A stretch of DNA of 37,303 nt from Actinomycetes bacterium. Lineage in GTDB: Bacteria; Actinomycetota; Acidimicrobiia; Acidimicrobiales; RAAP-2. Positions 16,251 to 24,826 of this stretch are shown one piece after another. Position 1 is the first letter of the stretch. Each line of letters starts with the position of its first letter. The stretch is from positions 1 through 37,303 of the forward strand of contig JAJYAC010000011.1 of the NCBI GenBank assembly GCA_021779735.1. Direction: 5' to 3'. Under the pieces are notes generated by a model that worked only from the letters and a program-made list of their open reading frames with translations, was not told where the DNA came from and searched no databases. Both the position numbers and the translations under genes were made by a program.

Positions 16251-17143
16251 TACTTCACTCCCGAACTGTTAGTTACCTTGGTGGGAACGTACGTCGCGCT
16301 CTGGCCCGACTGGGCGTTGAGGGCGGCACTCGCCGCGCTGGCACTGGGAAAGCTCGCGAGCCACGTCGCGTAGTCCGACGCGGAGACGACCTTGACCTTG
16401 AAGAACATCAGCGAGTGGTAGAGGCCACAGAGCTGGGTGCACTGGCCAAAGAAGGTCCCCGTGTTGACCGCGCGGAACGTGAACTGGTTCACGATGCCCG
16501 GCAGCGCGTAGCGGCTGAAGTTAAAGGCCTTCACGTAGAAGCCGTGCACCACGTCGGTCGAGGTGAGATTGATGTGCACGTTCGTGTCCACCGGCATGAC
16601 CATCACGGGGTCCTGAGTCGTCTGGCCCACCACGACGGCGTTGGAGCCGGGGTAGGAGAACTTCCAGCCCCACTGGAAGGCGTTGACGTTGATCGTCACG
16701 TTGGTCGCGGGGTTGGCGACTTCCTTGTTCTCCACCACCAGCGTCGCCGCGAAGAGGCCAAAGACGATGAGAATCGGCAGGATCGTGTAGGTCAACTCGA
16801 GGGGGATGTGGTACTGGGACTGTACGGGAATCGCGTCGCCCTTGCGCCGATAGCGCACCAGCGCCCAGGCCAAGAGCGCGAGCACGATGGCCCCGATGAT
16901 GAAGGCGCCGATCGAGAAGCCCTGCCAGAGGTGAAAGACGGAGCGAGAGCTCGTCGTGTCACCGGCGCGGGCCCCGAAGGACGGCACGGTACAACCGGAG
17001 AGTGCGAGAGCAGCGACGGGGAGTGCAGCGGCTCGGCGCACGCGACGCCACTTGCCCGATCGAGCCGTTACACCCTGTGGGGACAGGGCGGGTGAATCCA
17101 CGTATGGAAGATTAGTCAGGCACCCCACGAGGCTTCGGGGCAC
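16250..17143 (-). CDS. ctaC: cytochrome c oxidase subunit II
   Basis: A lipoprotein-type signal (AALPVAALALSGC, lipid attachment at the Cys) is followed by two membrane helices (FSIGAFIIGAIVLALLAWAL and LTYTILPILIVFGLFAATLV). An exported cupredoxin domain with the CuA site comes next: a His in STDVVHGFY, then CTQLCGLYHSLM. The Gln in this motif replaces the Glu found in most subunit II proteins, which also helps bind Mg. The start is uncertain: the GTG at 17143 is the longest, but GTGs at 17101 and 17041 would give shorter, more usual lipoprotein leaders, and TAATCT upstream of 17101 could be a -10 box. It is the first gene of ctaC-ctaD-ctaF. Confidence 0.95.
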   Translation of the reverse strand: MPRSLVGCLTNLPYVDSPALSPQGVTARSGKWRRVRRAAALPVAALALSGCTVPSFGARAGDTTSSRSVFHLWQGFSIGAFIIGAIVLALLAWALVRYRRKGDAIPVQSQYHIPLELTYTILPILIVFGLFAATLVVENKEVANPATNVTINVNAFQWGWKFSYPGSNAVVVGQTTQDPVMVMPVDTNVHINLTSTDVVHGFYVKAFNFSRYALPGIVNQFTFRAVNTGTFFGQCTQLCGLYHSLMFFKVKVVSASDYATWLASFPSASAASAALNAQSGQSATYVPTKVTNSSGVK

Positions 17144-17179
17144 AAGTTATGAAAACCCTTATTTACGACGGCCCCGCGT

Positions 17180-18442
17180 CTAAAATCGCGCGCCGCGTGA
17201 CTCGCGCGCGGCCCAGGTGAAGACCCCGCGGGCCATCGTGGAGGTCGCGGCCTCGGCGCGCTGGGTGAAGATGCGCTGGCGCGCGTCTTGGATGGCGTCG
17301 TCCTCCGGCGTCGCCAGCCAGGCCAACTCGATGAGGTGCCCCGCCAGGCGTAGCGCCTCGTCGGTGCCCGCGCCGGCGAGCTCCTCGGCTCGCGCGGCCA
17401 GGCGCGTGGCGCCACCCGCGAGGGCGGCCACCTCGCTCGCGAGGTGGCGCTCGGGTGCGGGCTTCAAGGTGGCGGGGTTGCCGTCCCACCAGCCGCCGTA
17501 GAGGCGCCAGACGTTGTGCACGATGAACTCGGGCTCGTCGTAGACGGGCTGGAGGAAGGGACGTCCGGCCAGGTGCGCGGGCGCGGTGACACTCTCGAGG
17601 ACCTGGCTGAGGCGCGCGCCGGCGTTCATCAGCGCCAGGGTCTGGTCGACGATGCTCTCGAGGTACTCGGCGGTCTCTTCGAGGGCCTGGGTCACCCGCG
17701 CCGCGCCCACGATGGGCAGTCCGTGCCCCGAGAGCAAGAACTCGGGCTCGAGGGCGGCCATACGGCGCAGCGCGGCCGCCCACTCGCGCGGGTAGCGCTG
17801 AACCTTCTGGGGGTTGCCCGCGTTGGGGCTCGACCAGACGAAGAGGTCTCCGGTGCACAGCACGCGCTGGGCCGGCAGCCAGGTGACGGTCGCGTCGTCG
17901 GTCTCGCCCTTCTCGTGATGCAGGTGCACCGCGACGTCGCCCACGTGGAATTCGTGGATGTCGCGGTAGGTCTCGTCGGGGTAGCGGTACTCGCGCGGCC
18001 AGACGAGGTTGTCGATGCCGAACTGGCGGCGATTGACCACTTCGTTGTACCCCGCGGTGAGGACGTAGCGGTCAAAGCGAGCGGGCAGGTGCTCGTGGGC
18101 CAGTACTCGTGGCGCCCGCCAGCGCTGCTGGGCGGACTCGTCCTCGAAGAGTCCCACGCCAAAGACGTGGTCGATGTGCCCGTGGGAAAAGACCGCGGTG
18201 TTGAGGCGCGACGTATTCCAGCGGCGCACCTGTTCAAAGATGGTGGGCGCCGAGATGGGCGAACCCGTGTCGACGAGCAGCAGTCCATCGTCGCTGGCGA
18301 CCGCGACCGCGTTGGCGAAGGAGGGCACGAAGGCCACGCCGTCGGTGATCTCACAGATCTCGCCGCCGGCGAGAACCGGGTGGTGTTGAGCGGTGGAGGC
18401 TTCGCCGCGCCAGAGGCGATCAGCGAGTTCGAGGACGTCCAC
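17180..18442 (-). CDS. alkylsulfatase-like metallo-beta-lactamase-fold hydrolase
   Basis: The 420-residue protein has an N-terminal metallo-beta-lactamase fold: the metal motif SHGHIDH (H-x-H-x-D-H), GETDDATV, LCTGDLF and LSGHGLP. A C-terminal helical part containing VHNVWRLYGGWWDGNPATL is typical of the alkylsulfatase dimerisation domain. Relatives cleave alkyl sulfates or other esters using two zinc ions. The SCP2-like third domain of full-length alkylsulfatases is missing. No signal peptide is seen, so it is probably cytoplasmic. The GTG start lies eight bases after the tatA stop. The substrate is unknown. Confidence 0.85.
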   Translation of the reverse strand: MDVLELADRLWRGEASTAQHHPVLAGGEICEITDGVAFVPSFANAVAVASDDGLLLVDTGSPISAPTIFEQVRRWNTSRLNTAVFSHGHIDHVFGVGLFEDESAQQRWRAPRVLAHEHLPARFDRYVLTAGYNEVVNRRQFGIDNLVWPREYRYPDETYRDIHEFHVGDVAVHLHHEKGETDDATVTWLPAQRVLCTGDLFVWSSPNAGNPQKVQRYPREWAAALRRMAALEPEFLLSGHGLPIVGAARVTQALEETAEYLESIVDQTLALMNAGARLSQVLESVTAPAHLAGRPFLQPVYDEPEFIVHNVWRLYGGWWDGNPATLKPAPERHLASEVAALAGGATRLAARAEELAGAGTDEALRLAGHLIELAWLATPEDDAIQDARQRIFTQRAEAATSTMARGVFTWAARESRGARF

Positions 18443-18450
18443 CCGACGCT

Positions 18451-18660
18451 CTACTGGTCGACGTCGGGCTTCTTGTCGGCGTCGCTGGCCGCGGCGGCGT
18501 TGTCGGCTCCCTTGCCCGCCTTGAGACCCTTCTCAAACTCGGTCTTGGCCGAGCCCAGGTTGCGCGCCAACTTGGGGATGGCCGCGCCGCCAAAGACGAG
18601 AACCGCCACCACAATCACCACGATCAGGAGATCGGGACCAAACAATTCGCCAAACAACAC
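18451..18660 (-). CDS. tatA: Sec-independent translocase protein TatA
   Basis: The 69-residue protein has one N-terminal membrane helix (LLIVVIVVAVLVFGGAAIP), the conserved FG hinge, then the amphipathic helix LARNLGSAKTEFEKGL and an acidic, Ala/Lys-rich tail, the standard TatA layout. It forms the pore of the twin-arginine export system. The start is a GTG with AAAGGAG six bases upstream; the longer frame beginning near 18795 has no membrane character. TatB/TatC genes are not in the window. It diverges from azlC. Confidence 0.92.
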   Translation of the reverse strand: MLFGELFGPDLLIVVIVVAVLVFGGAAIPKLARNLGSAKTEFEKGLKAGKGADNAAAASDADKKPDVDQ

Positions 18661-18736
18661 TGCCTTCTCCTTTGACGTGTTATCGCCACAGTAGTGCGTG
18701 GGGCTCGCAATCGTCCGTAGCGGGCACACTGGAGAG

Positions 18737-19402
18737 ATGTCCCTGCACCGCCCGACTCTGCGCATCGCGTCGAGCGTGGCGGTCACGGTGGGCACCTACG
18801 GCGTCGCCTTCGGCGCGGCTGGCGTCGCGGCCGGATTTTCCGTCCTCCAGACGTGCCTCTTCTCCCTGATCGCCTTCACCGGCGCGAGCCAGTTCGCGGC
18901 CGTGGGCGTCGTCGGCTCGGGTGGTACGCCCCTCAGTGCGATCGCCGCCGCCACGTTGCTCGGGGTGCGCAACACCCTCTACGGGGTCCAGCTCGCGCCC
19001 CTGCTGCGCACGCGAGGCTGGCGTCGCGCGCTCGCGGCCCAGATCACCATCGACGAGTCGACGGGCGTCGCGCTCGGCCAGGTCCGTGAGGGCACCGTCG
19101 CGATGCGCCAGGGATTCTGGTTGACCGGTGGGGGCGTCTACGTCTTTTGGAACGTGGCGACGCTGGTGGGAGCGAGCGGCGCCCACCTGCTCGGTGACCC
19201 GTCACAGTGGGGCCTCGACGCGGCGGTGCCCGCCGCCTTCCTCGCCCTCGTTTGGCCACGTCTCGAGACGACGTTCCTGCGCGTCGTCGCGGCAGCGTCG
19301 GTGCTCTTTTGCCTGGGCGTGACGCCGCTCTTACCCGTGGGACTTCCCATCGTGGCGACAACGCTCGTGGCCCTCGTCGCGGGGTGGCGAGAGCGTGGGT
19401 AA
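18737..19402 (+). CDS. azlC: AzlC-type branched-chain amino acid exporter large subunit
   Basis: The 221-residue membrane protein has the conserved AzlC segments VTVGTYGVAFGAAGVAAG, FTGASQFA and a region around LGVRNTLYGVQLAP. AzlC works with the small subunit AzlD to export branched-chain amino acids or related compounds. I prefer the ATG at 18737, with GGAG just upstream; a GTG at 18698 would add 13 residues. The next gene, azlD, overlaps the end by eight bases, so the two form an operon. Confidence 0.9.
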   Translation: MSLHRPTLRIASSVAVTVGTYGVAFGAAGVAAGFSVLQTCLFSLIAFTGASQFAAVGVVGSGGTPLSAIAAATLLGVRNTLYGVQLAPLLRTRGWRRALAAQITIDESTGVALGQVREGTVAMRQGFWLTGGGVYVFWNVATLVGASGAHLLGDPSQWGLDAAVPAAFLALVWPRLETTFLRVVAAASVLFCLGVTPLLPVGLPIVATTLVALVAGWRERG

Positions 19403-19700
19403 CTGGCTCGTCGTGCTCGCCACGGGGCTCTTCGCCTTCGTTCTCAAGTTGAGCGGACACCTCGTGCCCGAGCGCTGGCTCGCGAGCGCGCGCCTCCAGC
19501 GCGTGAACGCCCTCGTGCCTATTGCGTTGTTGAGTGCGCTCGTCGTCGCTGAGGGTCTGGTCATCAAGACCCACGTCGTGATCGACCACCGACTCGCGGG
19601 TCTGGCCGCGGCTGTCGTGGCGCTCGTGTTGCGCGCGCCCTTTCCGGTGGTGGTGATCGCCGCCGCCGTCACCTCAGCGCTGGTGGTGCACTTTCACTGA
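19395..19700 (+). CDS. azlD: AzlD-family small membrane subunit
   Basis: The 101-residue protein has four hydrophobic segments and the AzlD-typical early stretch FAFVLKLSGHLVPERWL. It is the partner of AzlC in amino-acid export. The GTG start overlaps the azlC stop by eight bases, which couples their translation. It ends 27 bases before the convergent beta-propeller gene. Confidence 0.85.
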   Translation: MGNWLVVLATGLFAFVLKLSGHLVPERWLASARLQRVNALVPIALLSALVVAEGLVIKTHVVIDHRLAGLAAAVVALVLRAPFPVVVIAAAVTSALVVHFH

Positions 19701-19726
19701 GACGTTTCGCCAGCCTCGCGACGGCG

Positions 19727-20875
19727 CTAGCGACGCCGCCAGCCCGCGGGACAGCGGGGGTCAGTCCCGGTGACGTGGCGCACGAGGCGATCGCGCGTGC
19801 AGGTGATGGTGGTCGCGAGTGCGCCCGCCATGGCGACTGCCGAAGTGCCCTGGCCGCCTAGGGTGCTCACGCGCACGCCGTAGGGGGTGTCGCTCGCCAG
19901 GTTGTAGAAGGTGCACGATGAGCTCGTCGTGCGGATCGTGAAGGTCGAGGGCGAGTTGAAGCCGTACATCAACGTGCATATGAAGGGCCCCGTGCCACCG
20001 CTCCAGGTCGCACTCAGTGAGGCCGCGCTGCGCGCGACGTGCACGCTCAGGGGCGAGGCGGGCGAGAGCGCGTACTCGCTGTTGTCGCCCCACATGCTCA
20101 CGTAGATGCGCCCGTCGGGGCCGACCGCGACCGACCCCGAGCTTCCCGTCGCACTCGTGGGAAAGGCGCTCGCCGGTACGACTATCGAGATCGCACCACT
20201 GGGGGAGACGGCCACCACATCCCCGTTTGAGTTGACGCTGTAGAGGGTCCCGTCGGAGGCGATCGCGACGTCGTAGGCCCCGTCGAGCAGGCTTGAGCTT
20301 GCGACGGGGGTGGCCGTGCCCGAGGGGCTGATGCGATAGATAGTGGCGGGAAAGGCGTTGTCGCTGGTGTAGAGGTTGCCGGCCGCGTCAAGCTTGAGTC
20401 CGTAGCCACCGTCACTGGATAGTGGAGTGACCACACCCGAAATCGTCACGTGCTTCACCCCCGCATAATTGGAGACGTAGAAGCCGCCCGCCGGATCTAC
20501 GGCAATGCCGTAGACAGAGGACCACGGCGAGCCGCTCGCGAGCAAGTTCACGGTGCCGCCCGCGGTGATTTCATAGAGGCGGTTGTCACCCCAGTCGACC
20601 ACGTAGGCGTTGCCGCTCGTGTCTGTCGTGAGGGCCCACGGACTGGGGACGGAAAAGACCGAGGTGGCCCCCGAGGGCGAGAGGCGCGTCACCGTGGAGT
20701 TGTAGTAGTCAGGAAACCAGAGGTTGCCGGCGGGGTCCACCGAGCTGTAGCCGTAGCTCGTGCCCGCGGGAGAGATCGGCACGACCTGGGGCGACGCACC
20801 CGCGGCGCTCGGTGTCAGTGCGAGCGCGAGGACGCTGACGACGGGAAGTAGGGCACGTAGGAGAACCGGACGCAT
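19727..20875 (-). CDS. secreted beta-propeller protein with Fn3-like C-terminal module
   Basis: A signal peptide (about 29 residues, cleavage near AAGASPQ) is followed by about six repeats built on a phrase like GNLYVxDxxNxxVxRISPSG. Examples are GNLWFPDYYNSTVTRLSPSG and GNLYTSDNAFPATIYRISPS. These are typical of NHL, SMP-30 or virginiamycin-lyase-like propellers. The last 108 residues are a separate module with four cysteines: PFICTLMYG, SSCTFYNL, TPYGVRV, then ITCTRDRLVRHVTG and PRCPAG. This module is shared with the protein at 35992-37119. The function is unknown; binding or structural use on the cell surface is inferred. I choose the ATG at 20875 with GAGG upstream; a GTG three bases earlier is equally in frame. 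Confidence 0.85.
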   Translation of the reverse strand: MRPVLLRALLPVVSVLALALTPSAAGASPQVVPISPAGTSYGYSSVDPAGNLWFPDYYNSTVTRLSPSGATSVFSVPSPWALTTDTSGNAYVVDWGDNRLYEITAGGTVNLLASGSPWSSVYGIAVDPAGGFYVSNYAGVKHVTISGVVTPLSSDGGYGLKLDAAGNLYTSDNAFPATIYRISPSGTATPVASSSLLDGAYDVAIASDGTLYSVNSNGDVVAVSPSGAISIVVPASAFPTSATGSSGSVAVGPDGRIYVSMWGDNSEYALSPASPLSVHVARSAASLSATWSGGTGPFICTLMYGFNSPSTFTIRTTSSSCTFYNLASDTPYGVRVSTLGGQGTSAVAMAGALATTITCTRDRLVRHVTGTDPRCPAGWRRR

Positions 20876-20935
20876 CACGCCTCACTGGATTGGATCGAAG
20901 TTTCTCGAAATCTACCAGGGAAATCTCGGGGCCGA

Positions 20936-21358
20936 TCAGCCCGCGAGCGCGACGCCAAGCACGAGAGCGAGGATCGAGCCGAGCGCCGAGATCCCCGCGT
21001 ACATGCCGCGCGCACTGGGGGTTGCGGCCTTGGTGTGCCGGTAGGCGCCAAAGCCCGAGACCACGACACAGATCATCTTGATCGAGAAGACGACCATCCA
21101 ACTCGCGGCGACCGAGCCGTGGGCCACGGCGAGGTAGTTCCACACGCCGGTCGCGATGAGGACCCAGAACGCGGGCCAGCTGAGCCGGCCAAAGACGCGA
21201 GCGACCTTTTGCGTCGCGCCCTCGCCGAAGTCGCGCACTGTCGGGATGAGTCCGGCGAGCACGAGCTGGCCACCGACCCAGATCGAGGCTGCGAGCACGT
21301 GCAGGCTGAGCCGCGTGATGTCGAGCCAACTGCCCAGTTGAAGGGTCTCGCCAATCAT
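20936..21358 (-). CDS. small CopD-like membrane protein
   Basis: The 140-residue protein has four hydrophobic segments. The first, LSLHVLAASIWVGGQLVLAG, resembles the start of CopD-superfamily proteins (copper resistance or DUF-type membrane proteins). Charged loops follow between helices. No copper-binding cluster beyond a few His residues is visible, so a copper role is not shown. Its ATG overlaps the stop of the enoyl-CoA hydratase gene (ATGA), so the two are translated together. A longer frame extending into the hydratase gene (to 21463) is rejected as Arg-rich shadow sequence. Confidence 0.72.
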   Translation of the reverse strand: MIGETLQLGSWLDITRLSLHVLAASIWVGGQLVLAGLIPTVRDFGEGATQKVARVFGRLSWPAFWVLIATGVWNYLAVAHGSVAASWMVVFSIKMICVVVSGFGAYRHTKAATPSARGMYAGISALGSILALVLGVALAG

Positions 21359-22119
21359 CGACCACTCCAGATCGGCGCGCGCTTCTCGGCGAAGGCGACG
21401 GCGCCCTCGAGGGCGTCGGCGCTCGCGCCAATCGCTCCGAAGGCGGCGTCGTTCACCTTCCACGACTCGGCCTCGGTGAGTTCGCGCGCTTCGCGCATCA
21501 CGCGCTTAGACGTGCGCACCGCGAGCGGCGCGTTCGCGCCAACGCGCTCGGCGAGGGCGAGCGCGGCTTCGAGCAGTTGCTCGCCCGGGACCACTTGGTT
21601 CACTAGTCCCAGCTCGTAGGCGCGAGACGCGCTGACGGGATCTCCCGTGAGGGCCATCTCGTTGGCGATCGCCAGGGGCACGCGCTTGGGCAGTCGAATG
21701 AGTCCGCCGCCGCCGGCGATGAGTCCGCGCTTGGCCTCGGGGATGCCAAAGAGCGCGTGTTCGGCGGCCACCACCATGTCGCAGCTGATCATGATCTCAA
21801 AGCCCCCCGCGAGGGCCGCGCCGTTGGCCGCGCAGACGAGGGGTTTTTGCATCTGGCGCGTCGTGATGCCGGCGAAGCCGTGCGGCGTGAAGGGCACCTC
21901 ACCAGTCGCGAACGCCTTTAAGTCCATGCCGGCGGAGAAGGCCTTGTCGCCCGCACCGGTGAGAATGATGACCCAGACGTCGTCGTCGGCCTCGGCCGCG
22001 TCGAGGGCCGCGTCGAGGGCGAGGGCCGTCGCGCGGTTGATGGCGTTGCGCGCCTCGGGTCGGTTGATCGTGAGGATCTCTACGTTGCCTCGCCGCTCGC
22101 GCAGTACTTCGTCAGCCAT
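21355..22119 (-). CDS. enoyl-CoA hydratase/isomerase (crotonase family)
   Basis: The 254-residue protein has the crotonase fold. The oxyanion-hole segments AFSAGMDLKAF and ANGAALAGGFE are present, as are both glutamates used for hydration, E108 in GGFE and E128 in GIPE, spaced by 20 as in rat crotonase. This supports a true hydratase in fatty-acid beta-oxidation, although the family includes isomerases and other enzymes. The ATG has AAGGAG with proper spacing. It is followed by the overlapping CopD-like gene. Confidence 0.93.
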   Translation of the reverse strand: MADEVLRERRGNVEILTINRPEARNAINRATALALDAALDAAEADDDVWVIILTGAGDKAFSAGMDLKAFATGEVPFTPHGFAGITTRQMQKPLVCAANGAALAGGFEIMISCDMVVAAEHALFGIPEAKRGLIAGGGGLIRLPKRVPLAIANEMALTGDPVSASRAYELGLVNQVVPGEQLLEAALALAERVGANAPLAVRTSKRVMREARELTEAESWKVNDAAFGAIGASADALEGAVAFAEKRAPIWSGR

Positions 22120-22163
22120 GTCGACTCCTTGGTGGTGCCCGCGCTGAACGCTAGTGGAACTCG

Positions 22164-22871
22164 CTAGTCAACGGTGGAGTCGGGGTGGGCCTTGAGCCAC
22201 GCCTCGTCGCTCGCCTCGTCGCGGCGCTGGCGGCGCAGGTGCATCACCCACACGAGGGCGATCACGACCACGAGCAGTCCAATGCCGGCCCAGCTCGCGT
22301 ACTTCTCGATGCGCGACAGCGCCGAGCCCGCGAAGTAGCCGAGTAGCGCGTAGCCCACGCCCCAGATGAGGCCCCCGAGGGAGTTGGCCACGAGGAATCG
22401 CCGGTAGTGCATCTTGCTCATGCCCGCGAGTCCCGGCATCACCGCGCGCAAGAAGGCGGTGAAGCGTCCGACGAAGACGTAGATCGGCCCGCGCTGGCGC
22501 AGGCCCTCGAGGGCGCGCGAGAGCGCCACCTGGCGATGTCGAATAACCGGCAGCTTCAAGAGTTGCTCGCCGTAACGGTGTCCAATGGCGTAACCCACCG
22601 AGTCGCCGATGATGGCCGCGGCGACCACCAGCACGCACAGCACCGCGATGTTGACGTGACCCTTACTCGCGATGACCCCGGCGACGATGACCGAGGTCTC
22701 CCCGGGCAGGACGAAGCCAATGAAGAGGGCCGCCTCACCAAAGACGAGCAGAGCCACGAGCGCGTAGACCAGTCCCCCCGAGAGCTTCTGGAGCTCGTTC
22801 ATGATGGAAGACACGATGGTGGCGCTGACCATCTGACCATTGTGGTGGAAAAAAGTCAGCCCGCGCGCCAT
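22164..22871 (-). CDS. DedA-family membrane protein
   Basis: The 235-residue protein has the DedA/SNARE-associated hallmarks FIGFVLPGETSVIVAG and GRFTAFLRAVMPGLAGMS, several membrane segments, and a basic cytoplasmic tail. DedA proteins act in lipid (undecaprenyl phosphate or phospholipid) flipping and membrane homeostasis. The ATG at 22871 is chosen because GAAAGG lies upstream; later ATGs at 22832 and 22802 have no ribosome site. It diverges from the DoxX-Rieske gene with only 42 bases between the starts, so the two may share regulation. Confidence 0.9.
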   Translation of the reverse strand: MARGLTFFHHNGQMVSATIVSSIMNELQKLSGGLVYALVALLVFGEAALFIGFVLPGETSVIVAGVIASKGHVNIAVLCVLVVAAAIIGDSVGYAIGHRYGEQLLKLPVIRHRQVALSRALEGLRQRGPIYVFVGRFTAFLRAVMPGLAGMSKMHYRRFLVANSLGGLIWGVGYALLGYFAGSALSRIEKYASWAGIGLLVVVIALVWVMHLRRQRRDEASDEAWLKAHPDSTVD

Positions 22872-22913
22872 CGGTGGCCTTTCCCCAGCGCGCGCACTGT
22901 GACAGCATGGGAC

Positions 22914-24143
22914 ATGCCCAGCACGCGTCCCGTACGTAGCCCCTCGCGCGCGCGCGCGCCCGAGCGACGACTTCCCCTGAACGCGCCCGTGCGCGCCTGG
23001 GCGATGAGCGAGTGGGCCCTCTTGCCCCTACGCGTCTTTCTCGGGGTCACCTTCGCCTACGCGGGCTTACAGAAGCTCGCCAACCCCAACTTCTTGAACG
23101 CCGCGAGCCCCGTCTCGATTCAGTCCCAGATGATCGCGAGCGCGCGAATCAGCCCGATTCACCTGATTCTCAGCCACCTGGTGCAGTTCGCCAAGCCCCT
23201 GGGTCTCGTGATCGCTCTCGGGGAGGTGGCCATTGGCGTGGGCACGCTCGTGGGCCTGTGGACGAGGGCCGCGGCCCTGGGTGGGGCAGTCCTCTCCTTC
23301 ACCCTCTTTCTCACAGTGAGTTTTCACGCGTCGCCATACTTCACGGGCGCCGACATCGTGTTCTTCTTCGCCTGGCTGCCCCTCGTGCTCGCCGGTGGGG
23401 GTTCACGGCTCTCCATTGACTCGTGGATCGCCACGCGCGCGGCCAAGATGGAGGGCGCGCCACCGCCCGCGCTGGTGGCGATTCCCTTTATCAAGGTCCA
23501 GCAGCTTTGTGGCCACTTCAACCGGGGTCGCTGTAACGCGCGCGAGGGCCTGCGCTGTGAGGCAGCGGTCTGTCCTATTCTCCTGGGCGAGCGCGCGCCG
23601 ATGGTCACGCGCGTCACGATTGACTCGGTCGATCGGCGCTCGCTGGTGCTCGGTGGCGCCGCCGCGGCCATGGTGGGCACGACGGCCGCCCTGATGGGTG
23701 GCGCCGTCGCGGCGGTGGGCCGCGCGATCGGGGGAGCGAAGCCGGCGGTGGGCCCCAACCAGCTCGGCGCGACGACGACGACGGCCGCGGGGGCGGGCAA
23801 GACTACGACCACCACGAACGCGACGACGTCGGCGCTGGGCACCAAGCTCGGTCCGGCGAGCGACGTGCCGGTGGGCAACGCGGCGACGTTCTCCATCCCC
23901 TCGAGCGGGGATCCGGGCATCGTCGTCCAGGCGGTCAAGGGTCAATTCGAGGCCTACGACGCGGTCTGTCCCCACGCGGGTTGCACCGTGGGCTACTACG
24001 CGGCCAACCAGGTGCTGGCCTGTCCGTGCCACGGCTCGCAGTTCATGCTCGACACGGGCGCGGTCATCAATGGTCCCGCCCCGCACGGCCTCACCAAGCT
24101 CAACGTCACCGAGGGTCCCGACGGTAACCTCTACCTCAAATGA
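22914..24143 (+). CDS. DoxX-like membrane domain fused to cysteine cluster and Rieske [2Fe-2S] domain
   Basis: The 409-residue protein runs in one frame without a break. A basic N-terminus precedes four DoxX-like helices (about residues 34-50, 93-115, 120-138 and 146-162). A basic linker follows with C199-x7-C207-x7-C215-x4-C220 and a His at 201. Then come a Tat-like VDRRSLVLGG, a fifth helix, a Thr-rich linker (287-306) and a Rieske domain with C352-P-H354, C357, C370-P-C372-H373. The cluster ligands and both disulfide cysteines of high-potential Rieske proteins are present. Positive-inside topology puts the four cysteines in the cytoplasm and the Rieske domain outside. A role as a quinone-linked redox protein is inferred; the nearest known idea is DoxD/DoxA thiosulfate:quinone oxidoreductase. 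The start is uncertain (ATG 22914 or ATG 23004; neither has a ribosome site). The stop overlaps the response regulator start. Confidence 0.85.
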   Translation: MPSTRPVRSPSRARAPERRLPLNAPVRAWAMSEWALLPLRVFLGVTFAYAGLQKLANPNFLNAASPVSIQSQMIASARISPIHLILSHLVQFAKPLGLVIALGEVAIGVGTLVGLWTRAAALGGAVLSFTLFLTVSFHASPYFTGADIVFFFAWLPLVLAGGGSRLSIDSWIATRAAKMEGAPPPALVAIPFIKVQQLCGHFNRGRCNAREGLRCEAAVCPILLGERAPMVTRVTIDSVDRRSLVLGGAAAAMVGTTAALMGGAVAAVGRAIGGAKPAVGPNQLGATTTTAAGAGKTTTTTNATTSALGTKLGPASDVPVGNAATFSIPSSGDPGIVVQAVKGQFEAYDAVCPHAGCTVGYYAANQVLACPCHGSQFMLDTGAVINGPAPHGLTKLNVTEGPDGNLYLK

Positions 24144-24826
24144 GTGAAGAACGGCGCCGGGTGCTCGTGATCGAGGACGATCACGACCTGGCCCGGGCCG
24201 TGGCCGACCTGCTGGGCGACGAGGGCTTTGACGTCACGATGCGCCACGACGGCGAGTCCGGCCTCGCCGAGGGGCTGCGCAGTGACTACGACGTCATCGT
24301 GCTCGACGTCATGTTGCCCAAGCGAAACGGCTTCTCGGTCTGTTTGGACCTGCGCGGCGCGGGCGTGCACACGCCCCTCTTGATGCTCACCGCCAAGGAC
24401 GGCGAACTCGACGAGGTCGAGGGGCTCGAGGTGGGCGCCGACGACTTCTTGCGCAAGCCCTTCGAGCGCGCGATTCTCATCGCGCGTATTCACGCCCTGC
24501 TTCGTCGTCACGACCGCGAGCGCCCCCAGCCACTCGTGGTGGGCGCGGTGGCCCTAGATCCCATCAGCCGCCACGTCGTGAGCCACGGGCGCGACATCAC
24601 GCTCACCCCGCGCGAATTCGCGCTGCTCGAGTACCTGATGAATCGCACCGGGGTCTCGATCGCCAAGTCCGACATCCTCGAGGCCGTCTGGGGCAGCTCC
24701 TTTGACGGCGATCCCAACATCGTCGAGGTGTACATCGGCTACCTGCGGCGCAAGATCGACGTGGCCGACCGGCCGTCGATTATCCGCACGGTGCGCGGCG
24801 TGGGTTACAGCGTCCGCGAGGACTAG
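24140..24826 (+). CDS. OmpR/PhoB-family response regulator
   Basis: The 228-residue protein has an N-terminal receiver domain with acidic residues at 12-14, the phospho-acceptor D56 (VIVLDVMLP), T84 and K106. A C-terminal winged helix DNA-binding domain ends in the typical RTVRGVGYSV hairpin. It is an output partner of the kinase encoded next. The ATG overlaps the DoxX-Rieske stop (ATGA), and its stop shares one base with the kinase start, so all three are likely translated from one message. Targets are unknown; the upstream redox protein is the first candidate. Confidence 0.96.
   Translation: MSEERRRVLVIEDDHDLARAVADLLGDEGFDVTMRHDGESGLAEGLRSDYDVIVLDVMLPKRNGFSVCLDLRGAGVHTPLLMLTAKDGELDEVEGLEVGADDFLRKPFERAILIARIHALLRRHDRERPQPLVVGAVALDPISRHVVSHGRDITLTPREFALLEYLMNRTGVSIAKSDILEAVWGSSFDGDPNIVEVYIGYLRRKIDVADRPSIIRTVRGVGYSVRED

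Noticed and set aside
18661-18795. Longer N-terminus for TatA
   Set aside because: The added 45 residues are polar and would bury the membrane helix; the GTG at 18660 has an ideal AAAGGAG site.
22407-22913. Upstream extension of the DoxX-Rieske frame across the DedA gene
   Set aside because: It runs antisense through dedA and encodes charged, non-membrane sequence; the first plausible start is the ATG at 22914.
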